A stretch of DNA of 42,767 bases from NCBI GenBank assembly GCA_937127285.1, contig CAKZLV010000117.1, forward strand, positions 1 through 42,767. The letters run 5' to 3'. Position numbers and translations under genes: made by a program. The stretch is from an uncultured Bacteroidota bacterium (GTDB lineage: Bacteria; Bacteroidota; Rhodothermia; Rhodothermales; Salinibacteraceae). Under the pieces are notes generated by a model, which was not told where the DNA came from, did not search any database, and saw only the letters and a list, made by a program, of their open reading frames with translations. Below, piece by piece: positions 29,424 through 39,576 of the stretch (position 1 is its first letter; each line of letters begins with the position of its first letter).

Positions 29424-30092
29424 ATGCTTGAACGCGCCCGTCAGTGGTGGTATCACAACCAGGCTCCGCCCGGCCCAATGTCGGCGTATCTCGAGGCCGA
29501 CCTGCCCTCGCCCCGGGCGGATCCCCGCACGACCGACTACCTCGCCGTCGACCTGGAAACCACCGGTCTGCACGCCGACACCGATGCCATCGTCAGCATC
29601 GGCTACCTGCCCATTTCAGACGGGCGAATTCACTGCCAGGACGCCCGTCACGACCTGGTGCAGGTCGACGGATCGGTGGCCGACAGTGCAACCATTCACC
29701 ACATCCGCGATATGGATCTGCAGGACGCGCGGCCGGAGAGCGAGGCGCTGGCCTGTCTCTTGCACGCTCTGCAGGGGCGGGTCCTGCTTGTTCACCACGC
29801 CCCCATGGATTTGCAGTTTCTGCGCGCCGCCTGCCGCCGGCACTACGGCGTTCCGCTCATCGCGCGGGTCGTGGATACCCTGGCGCTGGCCCAGCGGGAG
29901 CGCAGCCGCGGCCACGCGCAGGCCCGCGACGGCGAGCTGCGGCTCCACGCCCTCCGCAGCGCCTACCGCCTGCCCCGATACCCGGCGCACAACGCCCTCA
30001 GCGATGCCCTCGCCACCGCCGAACTCTTCCTCGCCATGCTGCCGGACTGGCAGGGAAGCGACTCCCTGCCGCTCCGCACCCTTCTGCGTTGA
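29424..30092 (+). CDS. DnaQ-like 3'-5' exonuclease
   Basis: AVDLETTGLHADTDAIVSIG (Exo I, DxE), VLLVHHAPMDLQFL (Exo II), and AHNALSDALATAELF (Exo III). Confidence 0.92.
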   Translation: MLERARQWWYHNQAPPGPMSAYLEADLPSPRADPRTTDYLAVDLETTGLHADTDAIVSIGYLPISDGRIHCQDARHDLVQVDGSVADSATIHHIRDMDLQDARPESEALACLLHALQGRVLLVHHAPMDLQFLRAACRRHYGVPLIARVVDTLALAQRERSRGHAQARDGELRLHALRSAYRLPRYPAHNALSDALATAELFLAMLPDWQGSDSLPLRTLLR

Positions 30093-30476
30093 CGTCTCCC
30101 CCGACGAAAGATCGGGAGGGTCTCTCTTGCGAAGGAGACGTTCGGTTTCCACGGACCTGCTTCGATCATTTGCATGCTCAGAAGCAGAGGCAGACCCAAG
30201 TCGTACGTGTCTTCCGCAGACATTCGAGGCGGAAGCCTCTCCCGCCGGCCCGACGGTACAGGTTCTCAAAACGGTGTCGCCCTTGGGTATCGGCACGACC
30301 GTATCGCTACCCCGAAAACAGGGAAATTATTTCCGTTGGCGGCTGTATCCCCGCACGAACGGACGGGGGTGAGCCGCTCTCCGCCCGCAACCGAAACCTC
30401 ATACGCTTCGGCCGGGGCACCCCCTGCCACCCCCCGTTCAATTTTCGATCTTTGCTGGATGGTCCCTCCGTCGCCC

Positions 30477-31103
30477 ATGCCCTCCGCCTTCTTCTTCCCC
30501 GCCCGCTGGTCTCCGACGCTTGGCCTGCTCCTCCTGATCGGGGCCGCGCTCCTCTCCGGATGCAGCCGGTCCGGCCCGCCCGACCCTGCCTCCCCCACCG
30601 AGTCGGTGGTGGCCCGCTACCCCGACAGCACCCGGAAGGTGGTCGAGGTTCGCTCGCCGACCGATTCGCTGATCGAGCGCCGGGTCTATCGGCGGACGGG
30701 CGCCCTCCGGCGGGTGCAGCGGGCGGACTCAACCGCGGGATACCTGGACCTCCACGACGTCGACTCCGCCCGCGTCCTCAGGGACTACCTGCAGGGGCGC
30801 TGGCGCAACACGTCGGCGTCGATGTCGAACCCGACCGCAAATGCCTTCTACGAGTTCGACGACGCGTCGCTCACCTTCCGAACGCCGTCCGGCAACAAGC
30901 TCGAGACGATCGGCGTCTCCTACGGCACGAATCGCGTCCTTCGCACCGAGGACGGGATGCCCGTCACCGCCCGCATCGCCAGTTTCGATACCGTGACCGT
31001 GACCGGATACACCCTTGTTCGGCAAGACAGCACTCGGCAAGACAGCACTCAGCAAGACAGCGTGAGCGCATCGCCCTCTCCGTCCTCGTTGTCCCCCCGG
31101 TAG
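30477..31103 (+). CDS. Predicted lipoprotein of unknown function
   Basis: MPSAFFFPARWSPTLGLLLLIGAALLSGCSRSG (lipobox LSGC); C-terminus has RQDST repeats. Confidence 0.78.
   Translation: MPSAFFFPARWSPTLGLLLLIGAALLSGCSRSGPPDPASPTESVVARYPDSTRKVVEVRSPTDSLIERRVYRRTGALRRVQRADSTAGYLDLHDVDSARVLRDYLQGRWRNTSASMSNPTANAFYEFDDASLTFRTPSGNKLETIGVSYGTNRVLRTEDGMPVTARIASFDTVTVTGYTLVRQDSTRQDSTQQDSVSASPSPSSLSPR
31020..31064. repeat. 15-bp in-frame tandem array (3 units) in lipoprotein C-terminus
   Basis: cggcaagacagcact x2 / cagcaagacagcgtg, encoding RQDSTRQDSTQQDS. Confidence 0.9.
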
Positions 31104-31201
31104 AACCCGCAGGGCACCCGGACCCGCTGCATGCGTTCCGTGCGTCCTCCCTCTCCAGCCCTCCCCTTTGCCTTTTCTCCAGACCGTTCTCCAGAAACGC
31201 A

Positions 31202-31234
31202 TCCCTCCTTCCCCGCGGCGGGGAGAAGGAGGGA
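31202..31234. terminator. Strong GC hairpin between convergent lipoprotein and redoxin genes; candidate terminator
   Basis: tccctccttccccgc / gcggggagaaggaggga: about 15 paired bases with a 2-nt bulge. The minus-strand 3' side continues tgcgtttctgg. Confidence 0.5.
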
Positions 31235-31337
31235 TGGCCGCGCTCCGGCTTTGGTGATCCCGGCCGCGGTGCCCGCGTCCGCAGAACGGACGGAAGCACG
31301 CGGTGCGGGTAGGGCGCAATGGGGAGAGGACGCGCGT

Positions 31338-31991
31338 CTACTTGGAAGCGTACTTGACGGAGCAGCCGTAGGGCTGGGCGCGCTTCACCGCAACTTCTTC
31401 TCCGTTCATCGCCTGATTCAGCGCGGCGCGGACGTAGTTTGTGGCCCCGTCGACGTCCTCCACGTCCGTGGTCGGCCGGTCGTCGATGCCGCCTTTGTAG
31501 ATCAAGTTGCCCTCCGGGTTGATTACGTACATGTGCGGGGTCACCGTGGCGCCGTAGGTGCGCCCCACCTCGCCGGAGGAATCCAGTAGGATGGCGGTCA
31601 TCTCACCGTTGTGCTTCTTTTTCTGCTCGACCATCTGCTCGGGCGGATAGTATCCCTGCTCGCCCTTCGCGGAGGAGACGATCGACAGCCAGGCGACCCT
31701 CTTTTCGCGGTAGGTTTCCTGGAGAGACTGCATGTTGCCGCTGTCGTAGTGCTTCCCGACGAACGGGCAGCCGAAGTTGAGCCATTCCAGCACGACGTAC
31801 TGCCCCTCGAAGTCGGACAGGTTGACCGTCTCGCCGCTCGCACTCTGAAGGCTGAAGGTGGGCGCCGGCTCCCCGATCTGCGCCTCCTGCGCAGACGCCG
31901 GGGTGGCCAGGAGCACCGCCACGCAGACGGAGAGCGCGGTGGCGAAGACGCGACGCGAGATCGAAGAGGAAAACAGATTCAAACGCTTCAT
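31338..31991 (-). CDS. Exported redoxin / peroxiredoxin-like (AhpC-TSA) protein
   Basis: Start at 31991 (MKRLNLFSSSISRRVFATALSVCVAVLLATPASAQ signal peptide), IGEPAPTFSLQSASGETVNLSDFEGQYVVLEWLNFGCPFVGKHYDSGNMQ. Confidence 0.9.
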   Translation of the reverse strand: MKRLNLFSSSISRRVFATALSVCVAVLLATPASAQEAQIGEPAPTFSLQSASGETVNLSDFEGQYVVLEWLNFGCPFVGKHYDSGNMQSLQETYREKRVAWLSIVSSAKGEQGYYPPEQMVEQKKKHNGEMTAILLDSSGEVGRTYGATVTPHMYVINPEGNLIYKGGIDDRPTTDVEDVDGATNYVRAALNQAMNGEEVAVKRAQPYGCSVKYASK

Positions 31992-32192
31992 GGCAGTCAC
32001 GGGGTAGATGAAGGAGTGAGGTCGATGATGCCAGAGGGTGAGCATCGGGCGAGGGAGCCGGGTTGGCGCAGACGGGTGGTGCTGATGGGTCGGTGCTGAT
32101 GGGCCAGTCGCGCACGGAGGAACCGGGGGGATCGAGGGAGGCGGGTCTTCGTGCCCTTCTTGCTTCCGCCCGTCTCCCCCTTCTGCTCGTTC

Positions 32193-34514
32193 TCATCCCC
32201 GTCCGCGCGCCGAGGAGCGGCCGCTCTCGGACGGCGAGGGGTTGGAGGGGGGCGGGTCGGAGGGCGGCGACGCATTCGCCGAGGAGGACGCCGGGATCGT
32301 TTCCAGCGCGTTGAGGACGATATCTTGCGTGAGGACCTCCGGAAGGAGCCTCGGACCGGAGCCGTCTCCCGGATACAGGGCATAGACGGGGACGCCGCTG
32401 CGGCCGAGCGACTCCAGCGCCTCCGTGATGGCCGGGTCCCGGTTGGTCCAGTCTGCCTTGACCATGGCGACGTTTCGCTCGGCGAAGGCTTCTCGGACGG
32501 CGGTTGTAGACAGAACGGACCGCTCATTGACCTGGCACGTCAGGCACCAGGCCGCGGTGAAGTCGATAAAGACTGGCTGCCCGCTCGCGCGCAGGCGCTC
32601 GACGGTTTCGGGCGCGTAGGGCTGCCAGCGCGTCGTTTCTGCGTCGGCGGCTGCGCGGGCGGGAGCGGCCGTCGCCGGCGACGGCGCCGGTGCGGAGCCG
32701 GCCCCGAGCACGCTGACGCCGATGGCGCCGGCCACCATCACGGCCGCGAGGCCGCGCGAGAGGGCGAACCCGCGGTCCGAAAGCTGCGGGGCCGACCACC
32801 GGTGCACGATCCAGGCGGCCATTCCCAGCAGCAGCATGCCGAAGAGCAGCAGGGCGACGCCGCCGTTTCCGGTTTGCTGGCCGAACACCCAGACGAGCCA
32901 GACCGCGGTGGCGAACATCGGAAAGGCGAAGAACTGCTTGAGCGTTTCCATCCAGGCGCCCGGGTCCGGAAGACGGTCGAGCCAGGCCGGCGCCAGGGAG
33001 AGGGCGACGTACGGGGTGGCCATGCCGGCCCCCAGGGCGCTGAAGATTGCCAGGGCGCCGGCGGGCGAGAGCGTCAGCGCCACCCCGAGGGCAGCACCCA
33101 TGAAGGGGGCCGTGCAGGGAGTGGCAACCACGGTCGCTAGAACACCGGTCAGGAAGGCGCCCGTGTTTCCGTCGCTCGGCGAGGCACTCTGCACGCGACC
33201 GCCCCAGGTCATCACGCGGTTTCCGACTTCAAACGCCCCCAGCAAATTGAGCCCGATGCCGACGAACAGGAGCGCCATGAGTGCGATAAAGGTAGGCGAT
33301 TGCAGCTGGAACCCCCAGCCGACCTGGCTTCCGGCCGCTCGCAGACCGAGGAGGGCGCCGGCGAGAATCCACATGGACACGAGCACCCCTGCGCCGAAGA
33401 GGGCCCCGTGCCGCCGCATCACCGAGGCTTCGCCTCCCGCCTGCCGGGCGAAGCCGAGGATCTTGACCGACAGGATCGGAAACACGCACGGCATCAGGTT
33501 GAGGAGGAGGCCGCCGCCGAACGCGAAGAGCAGCGCCCACGGCAGCGACAGCGAGGCGCCGCTGGCATCGTCGGCCGGAGCGGAGACCGGGCCGATGGAG
33601 AGGCTGGAGTCGACCGGGACGTCGACCTGAAGCGCCCGCGTGGACGCCCCTTTCTCCCAGCTCGCCCCGTCGGGAGCGACGAGGACGCCCCGCAGCCGGT
33701 CGGCCGTCTCCGACGCGTAGGACGACTGTTGCAGGGCCATCACGTACGTGTCGCCGTGCCGGGTGAGGGGCTGGGGAGCCGCGTGGTCAAGAACCTGTTT
33801 CTCCGACGGGTAGAAATACGCCCCCTCCAGGTCGGGCCGATGGTCCGCCGGCGGGGTAAGAGCTAGGGCGTAGCTGCCGGAGCTCCGGGCCGCTTCAACC
33901 GACCAGGCGTTCAGATCTTTCGGGAGGCGCGTGCGCGTCTCGGCGATGGCATCGGCCACTTCGGAGGGACCGGCCGGCGAGGCCCGAACCGGCAGCGACA
34001 GCTGCACATCCGCTTGCGCCGGCAGGCAGATGTCCGCGCACACAAGCCAGCGGGCGCTGCCGGAGAGCGTGACGGACGTGCCGGGCGAGAGGTCTTCCGG
34101 CGGCGTGATATCGGCGAGCAGAAAGACCTCGTCTTTGTAGGCGTAGGTCGTCAGTCCGGTGGACGCGATGGTCTGCGGGTACGGCCAGTGCAGGCCTCCC
34201 GCTTCGAACCCGTCCGGGAGCGACCAGTCGATCGATATCGGCTGCCCGGAGTCGCCCGGGTTCTTCCAGTAGCTGTGCCAGCCCTCGTCGAGTTGGAGAC
34301 GGAGGGCCACGGTCGTCGGCCGGCCCGGGGTGAGGGCCGTCGTCTCGCTGACGAGCGACGCTTCGCTGTGGGGACTGGGATCGTCCGCTTGCTGAGCGAG
34401 GACCGGCTCGGTCGTACCGATCACAGCCGGCGCCCCGGCGGCCACGACGACGGCGGCCACGACGAAGAACGCAGTCCGAAGCGTCCGGTCCAGGCAGCGC
34501 GCGAGAGGACTCAT
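32193..34514 (-). CDS. DsbD/ScsB-like thiol:disulfide interchange protein
   Basis: N-terminal periplasmic domain (WLVCADICLPAQA), transmembrane Cys motifs (NLMPCVFPILSVK, ATPCTAPFMGAALG), C-terminal thioredoxin domain (FTAAWCLTCQVNERSVL). Confidence 0.92.
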   Translation of the reverse strand: MSPLARCLDRTLRTAFFVVAAVVVAAGAPAVIGTTEPVLAQQADDPSPHSEASLVSETTALTPGRPTTVALRLQLDEGWHSYWKNPGDSGQPISIDWSLPDGFEAGGLHWPYPQTIASTGLTTYAYKDEVFLLADITPPEDLSPGTSVTLSGSARWLVCADICLPAQADVQLSLPVRASPAGPSEVADAIAETRTRLPKDLNAWSVEAARSSGSYALALTPPADHRPDLEGAYFYPSEKQVLDHAAPQPLTRHGDTYVMALQQSSYASETADRLRGVLVAPDGASWEKGASTRALQVDVPVDSSLSIGPVSAPADDASGASLSLPWALLFAFGGGLLLNLMPCVFPILSVKILGFARQAGGEASVMRRHGALFGAGVLVSMWILAGALLGLRAAGSQVGWGFQLQSPTFIALMALLFVGIGLNLLGAFEVGNRVMTWGGRVQSASPSDGNTGAFLTGVLATVVATPCTAPFMGAALGVALTLSPAGALAIFSALGAGMATPYVALSLAPAWLDRLPDPGAWMETLKQFFAFPMFATAVWLVWVFGQQTGNGGVALLLFGMLLLGMAAWIVHRWSAPQLSDRGFALSRGLAAVMVAGAIGVSVLGAGSAPAPSPATAAPARAAADAETTRWQPYAPETVERLRASGQPVFIDFTAAWCLTCQVNERSVLSTTAVREAFAERNVAMVKADWTNRDPAITEALESLGRSGVPVYALYPGDGSGPRLLPEVLTQDIVLNALETIPASSSANASPPSDPPPSNPSPSESGRSSARGRG

Positions 34515-34591
34515 AGGGGCAGAAGGTGGATGGGAGACAGTTGGCGATGCGTCGTTCAGGAATGAACATGCTCGAGGACGGGGTTCGGTTC

Positions 34592-34621
34592 CAGCCCCAA
34601 CCGGTACAGCCCCAATCGGTA
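34592..34621. repeat. 15-bp tandem duplication upstream of DsbD-like gene
   Basis: cagccccaaccggta / cagccccaatcggta. Confidence 0.8.
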
Positions 34622-34705
34622 CAGCCGGTTTCGCCCCGTCGGGTTTGCCCTGCCCTCTGATTCATCGGCGAAGCCGTCCTGCCGAGCCAAGCCTCGCGGT
34701 CGGGC

Positions 34706-35482
34706 CTAGAACCGAACGCGCACGGTGACGGGCGGAGGCGCCTCCGCGGAGGCGGAGGGCCGCAGCGCCTCGGGGGTCAGCGCATCGCGCAGCAGGTGGA
34801 CGCCGGTGGCAATTCCGGCTCCAAGCAGTCCGCCGACAATTACGTCGCTGGGGTAGTGAACGCCCAGGTAGAGACGGCTCACCGCGACGGCCCCGGCCCA
34901 CGCAGCACTCGGTGCCACCACGTACCACTGTGGATGGGAGAGGCTCCAGGAGGTCGCCAGGGCCACCGACAGACTGGCGTGCCCGCTCGGGAACGACTCG
35001 AAGCGCCCCAGGACCTCCGGGGAGCGATCCGTGCGCGGTGGAATCGGTCGCGTGACGAACGGTCGGGGGCGCCCAACGAGTCGCTTCAGCCCGACGGTCG
35101 CTCCGAACGTCGTCACCTGCGTGAGCGTGAGCCGGTAGGCGTCGGTAAAGTCGTGCTCGTCTCGAAGCATCCAGGCGCCGAGCCAGGCCGCCGGCACCGC
35201 CCCGTAGAACGCGGGGTACGAGGTCACGTGCGCCCCCTCCAGGAGACGCGCGGCTGCGGGAGCGTCGAGGCAGTAGAGATGCGCCAGGCCCCGCACGTCG
35301 ACGCGCTCCCAAAACCCGCTTGCCGCAGGCGGAGCGGTTTCGCAGAAGTCGGTCGCGGGCTGAGCTTGCCCCGTCCCGACGACTGCCAGCGCCAGCAGAA
35401 GGGCGAGGGACAGCACACGCGTTCGCACACCTCGCGGCTGGATCGCGTCGCTACGCCGCTCGGCGGGAGAGATCCGAGACAT
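34706..35482 (-). CDS. PAP2 superfamily phosphatase
   Basis: KRLVGRPRP, FESFPSGHAS and SRLYLGVHYPSD give the three phosphatase motifs; start at Met 35482 is likely. Confidence 0.93.
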   Translation of the reverse strand: MSRISPAERRSDAIQPRGVRTRVLSLALLLALAVVGTGQAQPATDFCETAPPAASGFWERVDVRGLAHLYCLDAPAAARLLEGAHVTSYPAFYGAVPAAWLGAWMLRDEHDFTDAYRLTLTQVTTFGATVGLKRLVGRPRPFVTRPIPPRTDRSPEVLGRFESFPSGHASLSVALATSWSLSHPQWYVVAPSAAWAGAVAVSRLYLGVHYPSDVIVGGLLGAGIATGVHLLRDALTPEALRPSASAEAPPPVTVRVRF

Positions 35483-35716
35483 GAGGGCGGGGACGTGAGA
35501 ACAGGGGCGTGCGGGCAGAGGCACGTGCGGCAGAGGTGTGCGGGCAGGGGGTGAAACCGAAATTCGGAGACACGGGCGCGGGGAGTCTCGGGACGGACCG
35601 CGGGGGCGGGGGCGAGGCGGTGCCGCGGAGGATCCGCGCCGGATGTTCGCGCCGGATTTCTGGAGGACCTCCGGCTCCGCCTTCCTACCGGCCCTGCCGC
35701 GAGACGAGCGGACGTG

Positions 35717-36784
35717 TCACGACTCCTCCGCCTCCGCCTCTTCCTCGTCCATTTCCTCCTCCATCGCCTCGATCTCTTCGTCGGAGAGCATCCCGAGTTC
35801 CTTCCGGATTTCGCGCTTGATCTTCTGGCGCTCCTCGTCGTGCTCGCGGAGCCAGTCCTTCGTCGCCTCGCGTCCCTGGGCAATCGTTTCCTCCCCGTAC
35901 GAATACCACGAGCCCCGCTTCTGCAGGATGTCGGCGTCGGTCCCCAGGTCAATGATTTCTCCGAGGGCCGAAATGCCCTCGCCGTAGATAATGTCGAACT
36001 CCGCCTCTTTAAACGGCGGGGCGACCTTGTTCTTTTTCACCTTTACCCGGGTTCGGTTGCCCACAACGTCCTGCCCGTCCTTCACCGCCCCGATCCGGCG
36101 AATGTCCATTCGCACCGACGAGTAGAACTTGAGGGCGCGGCCGCCGGACGTCGTTTCTGGATTGCCGAACATCACGCCGATCTTCATGCGGATCTGGTTG
36201 ATGAAGATGAGGGCCGTCTTGGTCCGGTTGATCGTGCCGGCGAGCTTGCGGAGCGCCTGGCTCATGAGCCGTGCCTGCAGGCCGACGTGGGTGTCCCCCA
36301 TGTCTCCTTCTAGCTCCGCCTGCGGGACGAGGGCGGCCACCGAGTCGATCGCGATCACGTCGAGCGCGCCGCTGCGCACGAGCGTGTCGCAGATGTTCAG
36401 GGCCTGCTCGCCCGTGTCGGGCTGCGACAGCAGCAGCTCGTCGACGTCAACGCCCAGATCTTCGGCGTAGTTGGGGTCGAACGCGTGCTCGGCGTCGATG
36501 AACGCGGCCGTCCCCCCCTTTTTCTGCGCCTCGGCAATGATGTGCGTGGCCAGGGTCGTCTTGCCCGACGATTCCGGGCCGAAGATTTCGATGATCCGGC
36601 CGCGGGGCACGCCGCCGACGCCCAGGGCGTTGTCGAGCGCCAGCGACCCGGTGGGGATCGCCTCGACGTCTTCGCGGGGCTCGTCCCCCATTTTCATGAT
36701 GGAACCCTTGCCGTGCTCGCGCTGAATCTGCTTCACCGCCAGATCCAACGCTTTCTGTTTCTGTTCGCCGTTCTCGGAGGCCAT
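35717..36784 (-). CDS. recA: Recombinase RecA
   Basis: [43 protein letters not shown]...[45 protein letters not shown]; acidic C-terminal tail. Confidence 0.99.
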   Translation of the reverse strand: MASENGEQKQKALDLAVKQIQREHGKGSIMKMGDEPREDVEAIPTGSLALDNALGVGGVPRGRIIEIFGPESSGKTTLATHIIAEAQKKGGTAAFIDAEHAFDPNYAEDLGVDVDELLLSQPDTGEQALNICDTLVRSGALDVIAIDSVAALVPQAELEGDMGDTHVGLQARLMSQALRKLAGTINRTKTALIFINQIRMKIGVMFGNPETTSGGRALKFYSSVRMDIRRIGAVKDGQDVVGNRTRVKVKKNKVAPPFKEAEFDIIYGEGISALGEIIDLGTDADILQKRGSWYSYGEETIAQGREATKDWLREHDEERQKIKREIRKELGMLSDEEIEAMEEEMDEEEAEAEES

Positions 36785-36878
36785 GGGGCAGTCGAAGGAA
36801 TTAGCAGGTCAGTGTACGCAGGAAGTCCAGCCGATCCATCCAGCCGATCCGTCCGTCCGGCGCCGGAAGCCGGTTTTC

Positions 36879-36950
36879 GAATGCTTCTGCCAGTTGGAAT
36901 GCTTCTGCCGGTCGGGATGCTTCTGCCGGTCGGGATGCTTCTCCGCGGGA
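36879..36950. repeat. 18-bp tandem array (4 units) upstream of recA
   Basis: gaatgcttctgccagttg / gaatgcttctgccggtcg / ggatgcttctgccggtcg / ggatgcttctccgcggga. Confidence 0.92.
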
Positions 36951-37326
36951 TGGACGGTCCGTTGCGGGGACCGTACATCGTAGACACGTGGAGCGCGCGA
37001 ATATAACGTGCCCGGTCGTCGAGCGTCGCCCGACCGGTTCGGAGAGGATCCGCGCGGTCGGGGCAACCCGTCGTCGACGCGAATTGCCCCCTTCCCTGAA
37101 TCGGACAGGGCGGGGTTGGATGGGGCTGGGTTGGACGGGGTGCGGAGCCGGGTACGAGACCCGGTACATGGGAACGGAACGCCCGGAGCGCCGGCGTGGT
37201 TCGTCCGGCATGTGCCGGCGGCCGCGGTTACACATATCCCTCACATGAAGGATAGATCCCGCCGCCGGGTTGTCGCCGGCGCACCGGTGGCCGCAGCGAT
37301 TCGCCCGTCGGGGTGGATCGGAGTCG

Positions 37327-38658
37327 TCAGCGTGGGGAGTCGGCGGTCGACGTCTCGGTTCGAAGAACCTGGCGGCGCACCATCTCCAGCGCCGAGGTGG
37401 CGAAGAGTTCCTTGTTGAGCTGGCGGTCTTCTACGAACTGGAGGCGGCGTGCGTACGTCCGCTCTTCTGCGTCGGGGTCGTCTGCATCGGAGTCCTCTGC
37501 GTCGGGATCGGGGTGGAACGCAAACCCGATCCAGACGGTGCCGACGGGCTTGTCGTCGCTTCCACCTGTGGGGCCGGCAACCCCGGTCGTGGAGACGCCG
37601 ATGTGGGCGCCGAGGGCTCGGCGCACCCCGCGCGCCATCTGAACGGCCACCGGCTCGCAGACCGCTCCCCCTTCCATCAGCATCTCGTGCGGTACGTCGA
37701 CGAGGTCTTCCTTCGCGCTGTAGGCATACGTGACGGCGCCGCCCACATAGTAATCGGACGAGCCGGGCACATCAGTAATGCGGCTGCCGACGAGGCCCCC
37801 GGTGGCGCTCTCGGCCGTGGCCAGGGTCAGCGATCGGCGGCGCAGAAGCGTCCCCAGCACTTCCTCGAGGGTGTCGGTGCCGGTGCCGAAGATGTAGCGT
37901 CCGGCGCGGTCTCGCAGGCGTTCCTCGAGTGCATCGAGCCGCGCCTCCGCGCGATCGGGGTCGGCGTGGTAGGCGGTGAGGCGAAGACGGACGCCGCTGG
38001 TTGACGGCAGATAGGCCAGCTGCAGCTTGGCATCGAGAAGGTCGGAGAGGTCGCCGACGGTCGCCTGCAGGTCCGACTCGCCGATGCCCGTGGTCTGAAG
38101 CGTGCGATGCGTGACGTCGCGAAGGCCCGGCCGGTCGCGGAGCTTCGGCCGAAGAGACGCCCGGACGATGTTTTTCATCTCCTGCGGCACCCCGGGCAGG
38201 ACGGCCAGAAGCCGGGTGCGGTCGGTCGGGGACGGGGCGTCGTACCAGAGACCGGGTGCGGTGCCAACCGGGTTGTCGAGGATGTCGAAGCCCTCCGGAA
38301 TCTGCGCCAGGGCGGCCACCTCCGCCGGCAGGTCGCGGTCGCGGCGGCGGTACGTGGCTTCGATCTGCGCCCGAAGGCGGTCGTCGACGCGCAGAGGCCG
38401 GTCAAAATAGTCGGCGACGACGGTCTTGGTCACATCGTCGTGCGTCGGCCCGAGGCCGCCGGTGGTGATGACGAGCGAGGCTTCTTCGTACGCCCGGTCA
38501 AGCTCCCGGCGGATGGCGGCGGCATCGTCTCCCACGACGACGGTCCGCGTCACGCGGATGCCCAAGAGACTCAACTCCTCCCCCAGCCAGGCGGCATTGG
38601 TATTGGTCGTTTGTCCGAGAAGGAGTTCGTCGCCGATGGTGAGAAGATGGGCTTTCAT
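37327..38658 (-). CDS. cinA: CinA family protein (competence/damage-inducible; NMN amidohydrolase-type C-domain)
   Basis: MKAHLLTIGDELLLGQTTNTNAAWLGEELSLLGI, ITTGGLGPTHDDVTK, LATAESATGGLVGSRITDVPGSSDYYVGGAVTYAYSAK. Confidence 0.96.
   Translation of the reverse strand: MKAHLLTIGDELLLGQTTNTNAAWLGEELSLLGIRVTRTVVVGDDAAAIRRELDRAYEEASLVITTGGLGPTHDDVTKTVVADYFDRPLRVDDRLRAQIEATYRRRDRDLPAEVAALAQIPEGFDILDNPVGTAPGLWYDAPSPTDRTRLLAVLPGVPQEMKNIVRASLRPKLRDRPGLRDVTHRTLQTTGIGESDLQATVGDLSDLLDAKLQLAYLPSTSGVRLRLTAYHADPDRAEARLDALEERLRDRAGRYIFGTGTDTLEEVLGTLLRRRSLTLATAESATGGLVGSRITDVPGSSDYYVGGAVTYAYSAKEDLVDVPHEMLMEGGAVCEPVAVQMARGVRRALGAHIGVSTTGVAGPTGGSDDKPVGTVWIGFAFHPDPDAEDSDADDPDAEERTYARRLQFVEDRQLNKELFATSALEMVRRQVLRTETSTADSPR
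37466..37510. repeat. 15-bp in-frame tandem array (3 units) inside cinA
   Basis: tctgcgtcggggtcg / tctgcatcggagtcc / tctgcgtcgggatcg; encodes the acidic DPDAEDSDADDPDAE segment. Confidence 0.85.
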
Positions 38659-38769
38659 ACGGGGTGGGGATAAAGGGATCAGCAGGTCAAACGAAACCCG
38701 TCCGGTGCGGCGAGACGAAGAGGCGGTTCGTCGGAGGAGCGGTGGGGAACGGGTGAGCGAGGGCCGCGC

Positions 38770-39522
38770 TTAGGAGCGGCCCGTCTCGGAGGCATCGCCC
38801 CTCGACGCATCGGTGTCGGCCGGATCGTCCGTCGACGCAGCGGTGCCGGCGGCGTGGGACCAGGCCGCCGGGTCGCGGCGCCATGCCGTCAGCGTCTTCC
38901 GTTGGTCGTCGTCGAGCCGGCCGGTATCGGTGGCGACCGTCAGGAGGGCTTGAAATCCCGTCAGCGTATGGAGGGGGATCCCGGCGGCCTCGAAGCGCTG
39001 GGTTGCCGCATCCAGTTCGTAGGTGAAGATGGCAAGGATGCCGGCGACCGTGGCCCCGGCCGCCGTCAGCGCCTCGGCAGCGGAGAGGGCCGAGGCCCCC
39101 GTCGAGATGAGGTCTTCGACCACGACGACGGGCTGCCCGTCGCGAATGACGCCCTCGATGCGGTTCCGACGGCCGTGGTCTTTCGAGGAGGACCGGACGT
39201 AGCACATCGGCGCCTCCACCCGGTCGGACAGCCAGGCTGCGTGCGGGATTCCTGCTGTTGCCGTTCCCGCGATCGTTGCCGGGAGAAGAGCGTGCTCGTT
39301 CATTACGTCGGTGAAGGCCTCGGCGATCAGGGAGCGGACGGCCGGGTAGCCCAACGTGATTCGGTTGTCGCAGTAGATGGGGGCGAGGAGGCCCGACGAC
39401 CAGGTGAAGGGATCGTCGGGTTGCAGGTGGACGGCCCCGATGTCGAGGAGGGCGCGGGCGATCTGGCGCGGGCGCTCGCCCTCGGCGGCGGGCAGCGAAG
39501 AGGATGCATCCGAACGAGTCAT
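38770..39522 (-). CDS. pyrE: Orotate phosphoribosyltransferase
   Basis: LLDIGAVHLQPDDPFTWSSGLLAPIYCDNR...MCYVRSSSKDHGRRNRIEGVIRDGQPVVVVEDLISTGASALSAAEAL (PRPP motif). Confidence 0.95.
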   Translation of the reverse strand: MTRSDASSSLPAAEGERPRQIARALLDIGAVHLQPDDPFTWSSGLLAPIYCDNRITLGYPAVRSLIAEAFTDVMNEHALLPATIAGTATAGIPHAAWLSDRVEAPMCYVRSSSKDHGRRNRIEGVIRDGQPVVVVEDLISTGASALSAAEALTAAGATVAGILAIFTYELDAATQRFEAAGIPLHTLTGFQALLTVATDTGRLDDDQRKTLTAWRRDPAAWSHAAGTAASTDDPADTDASRGDASETGRS

Positions 39523-39576
39523 GGAGGCGTCGGCGAATCAGACAGGGGAGAGCGCGATGACGGGTCGGCACGCGAG

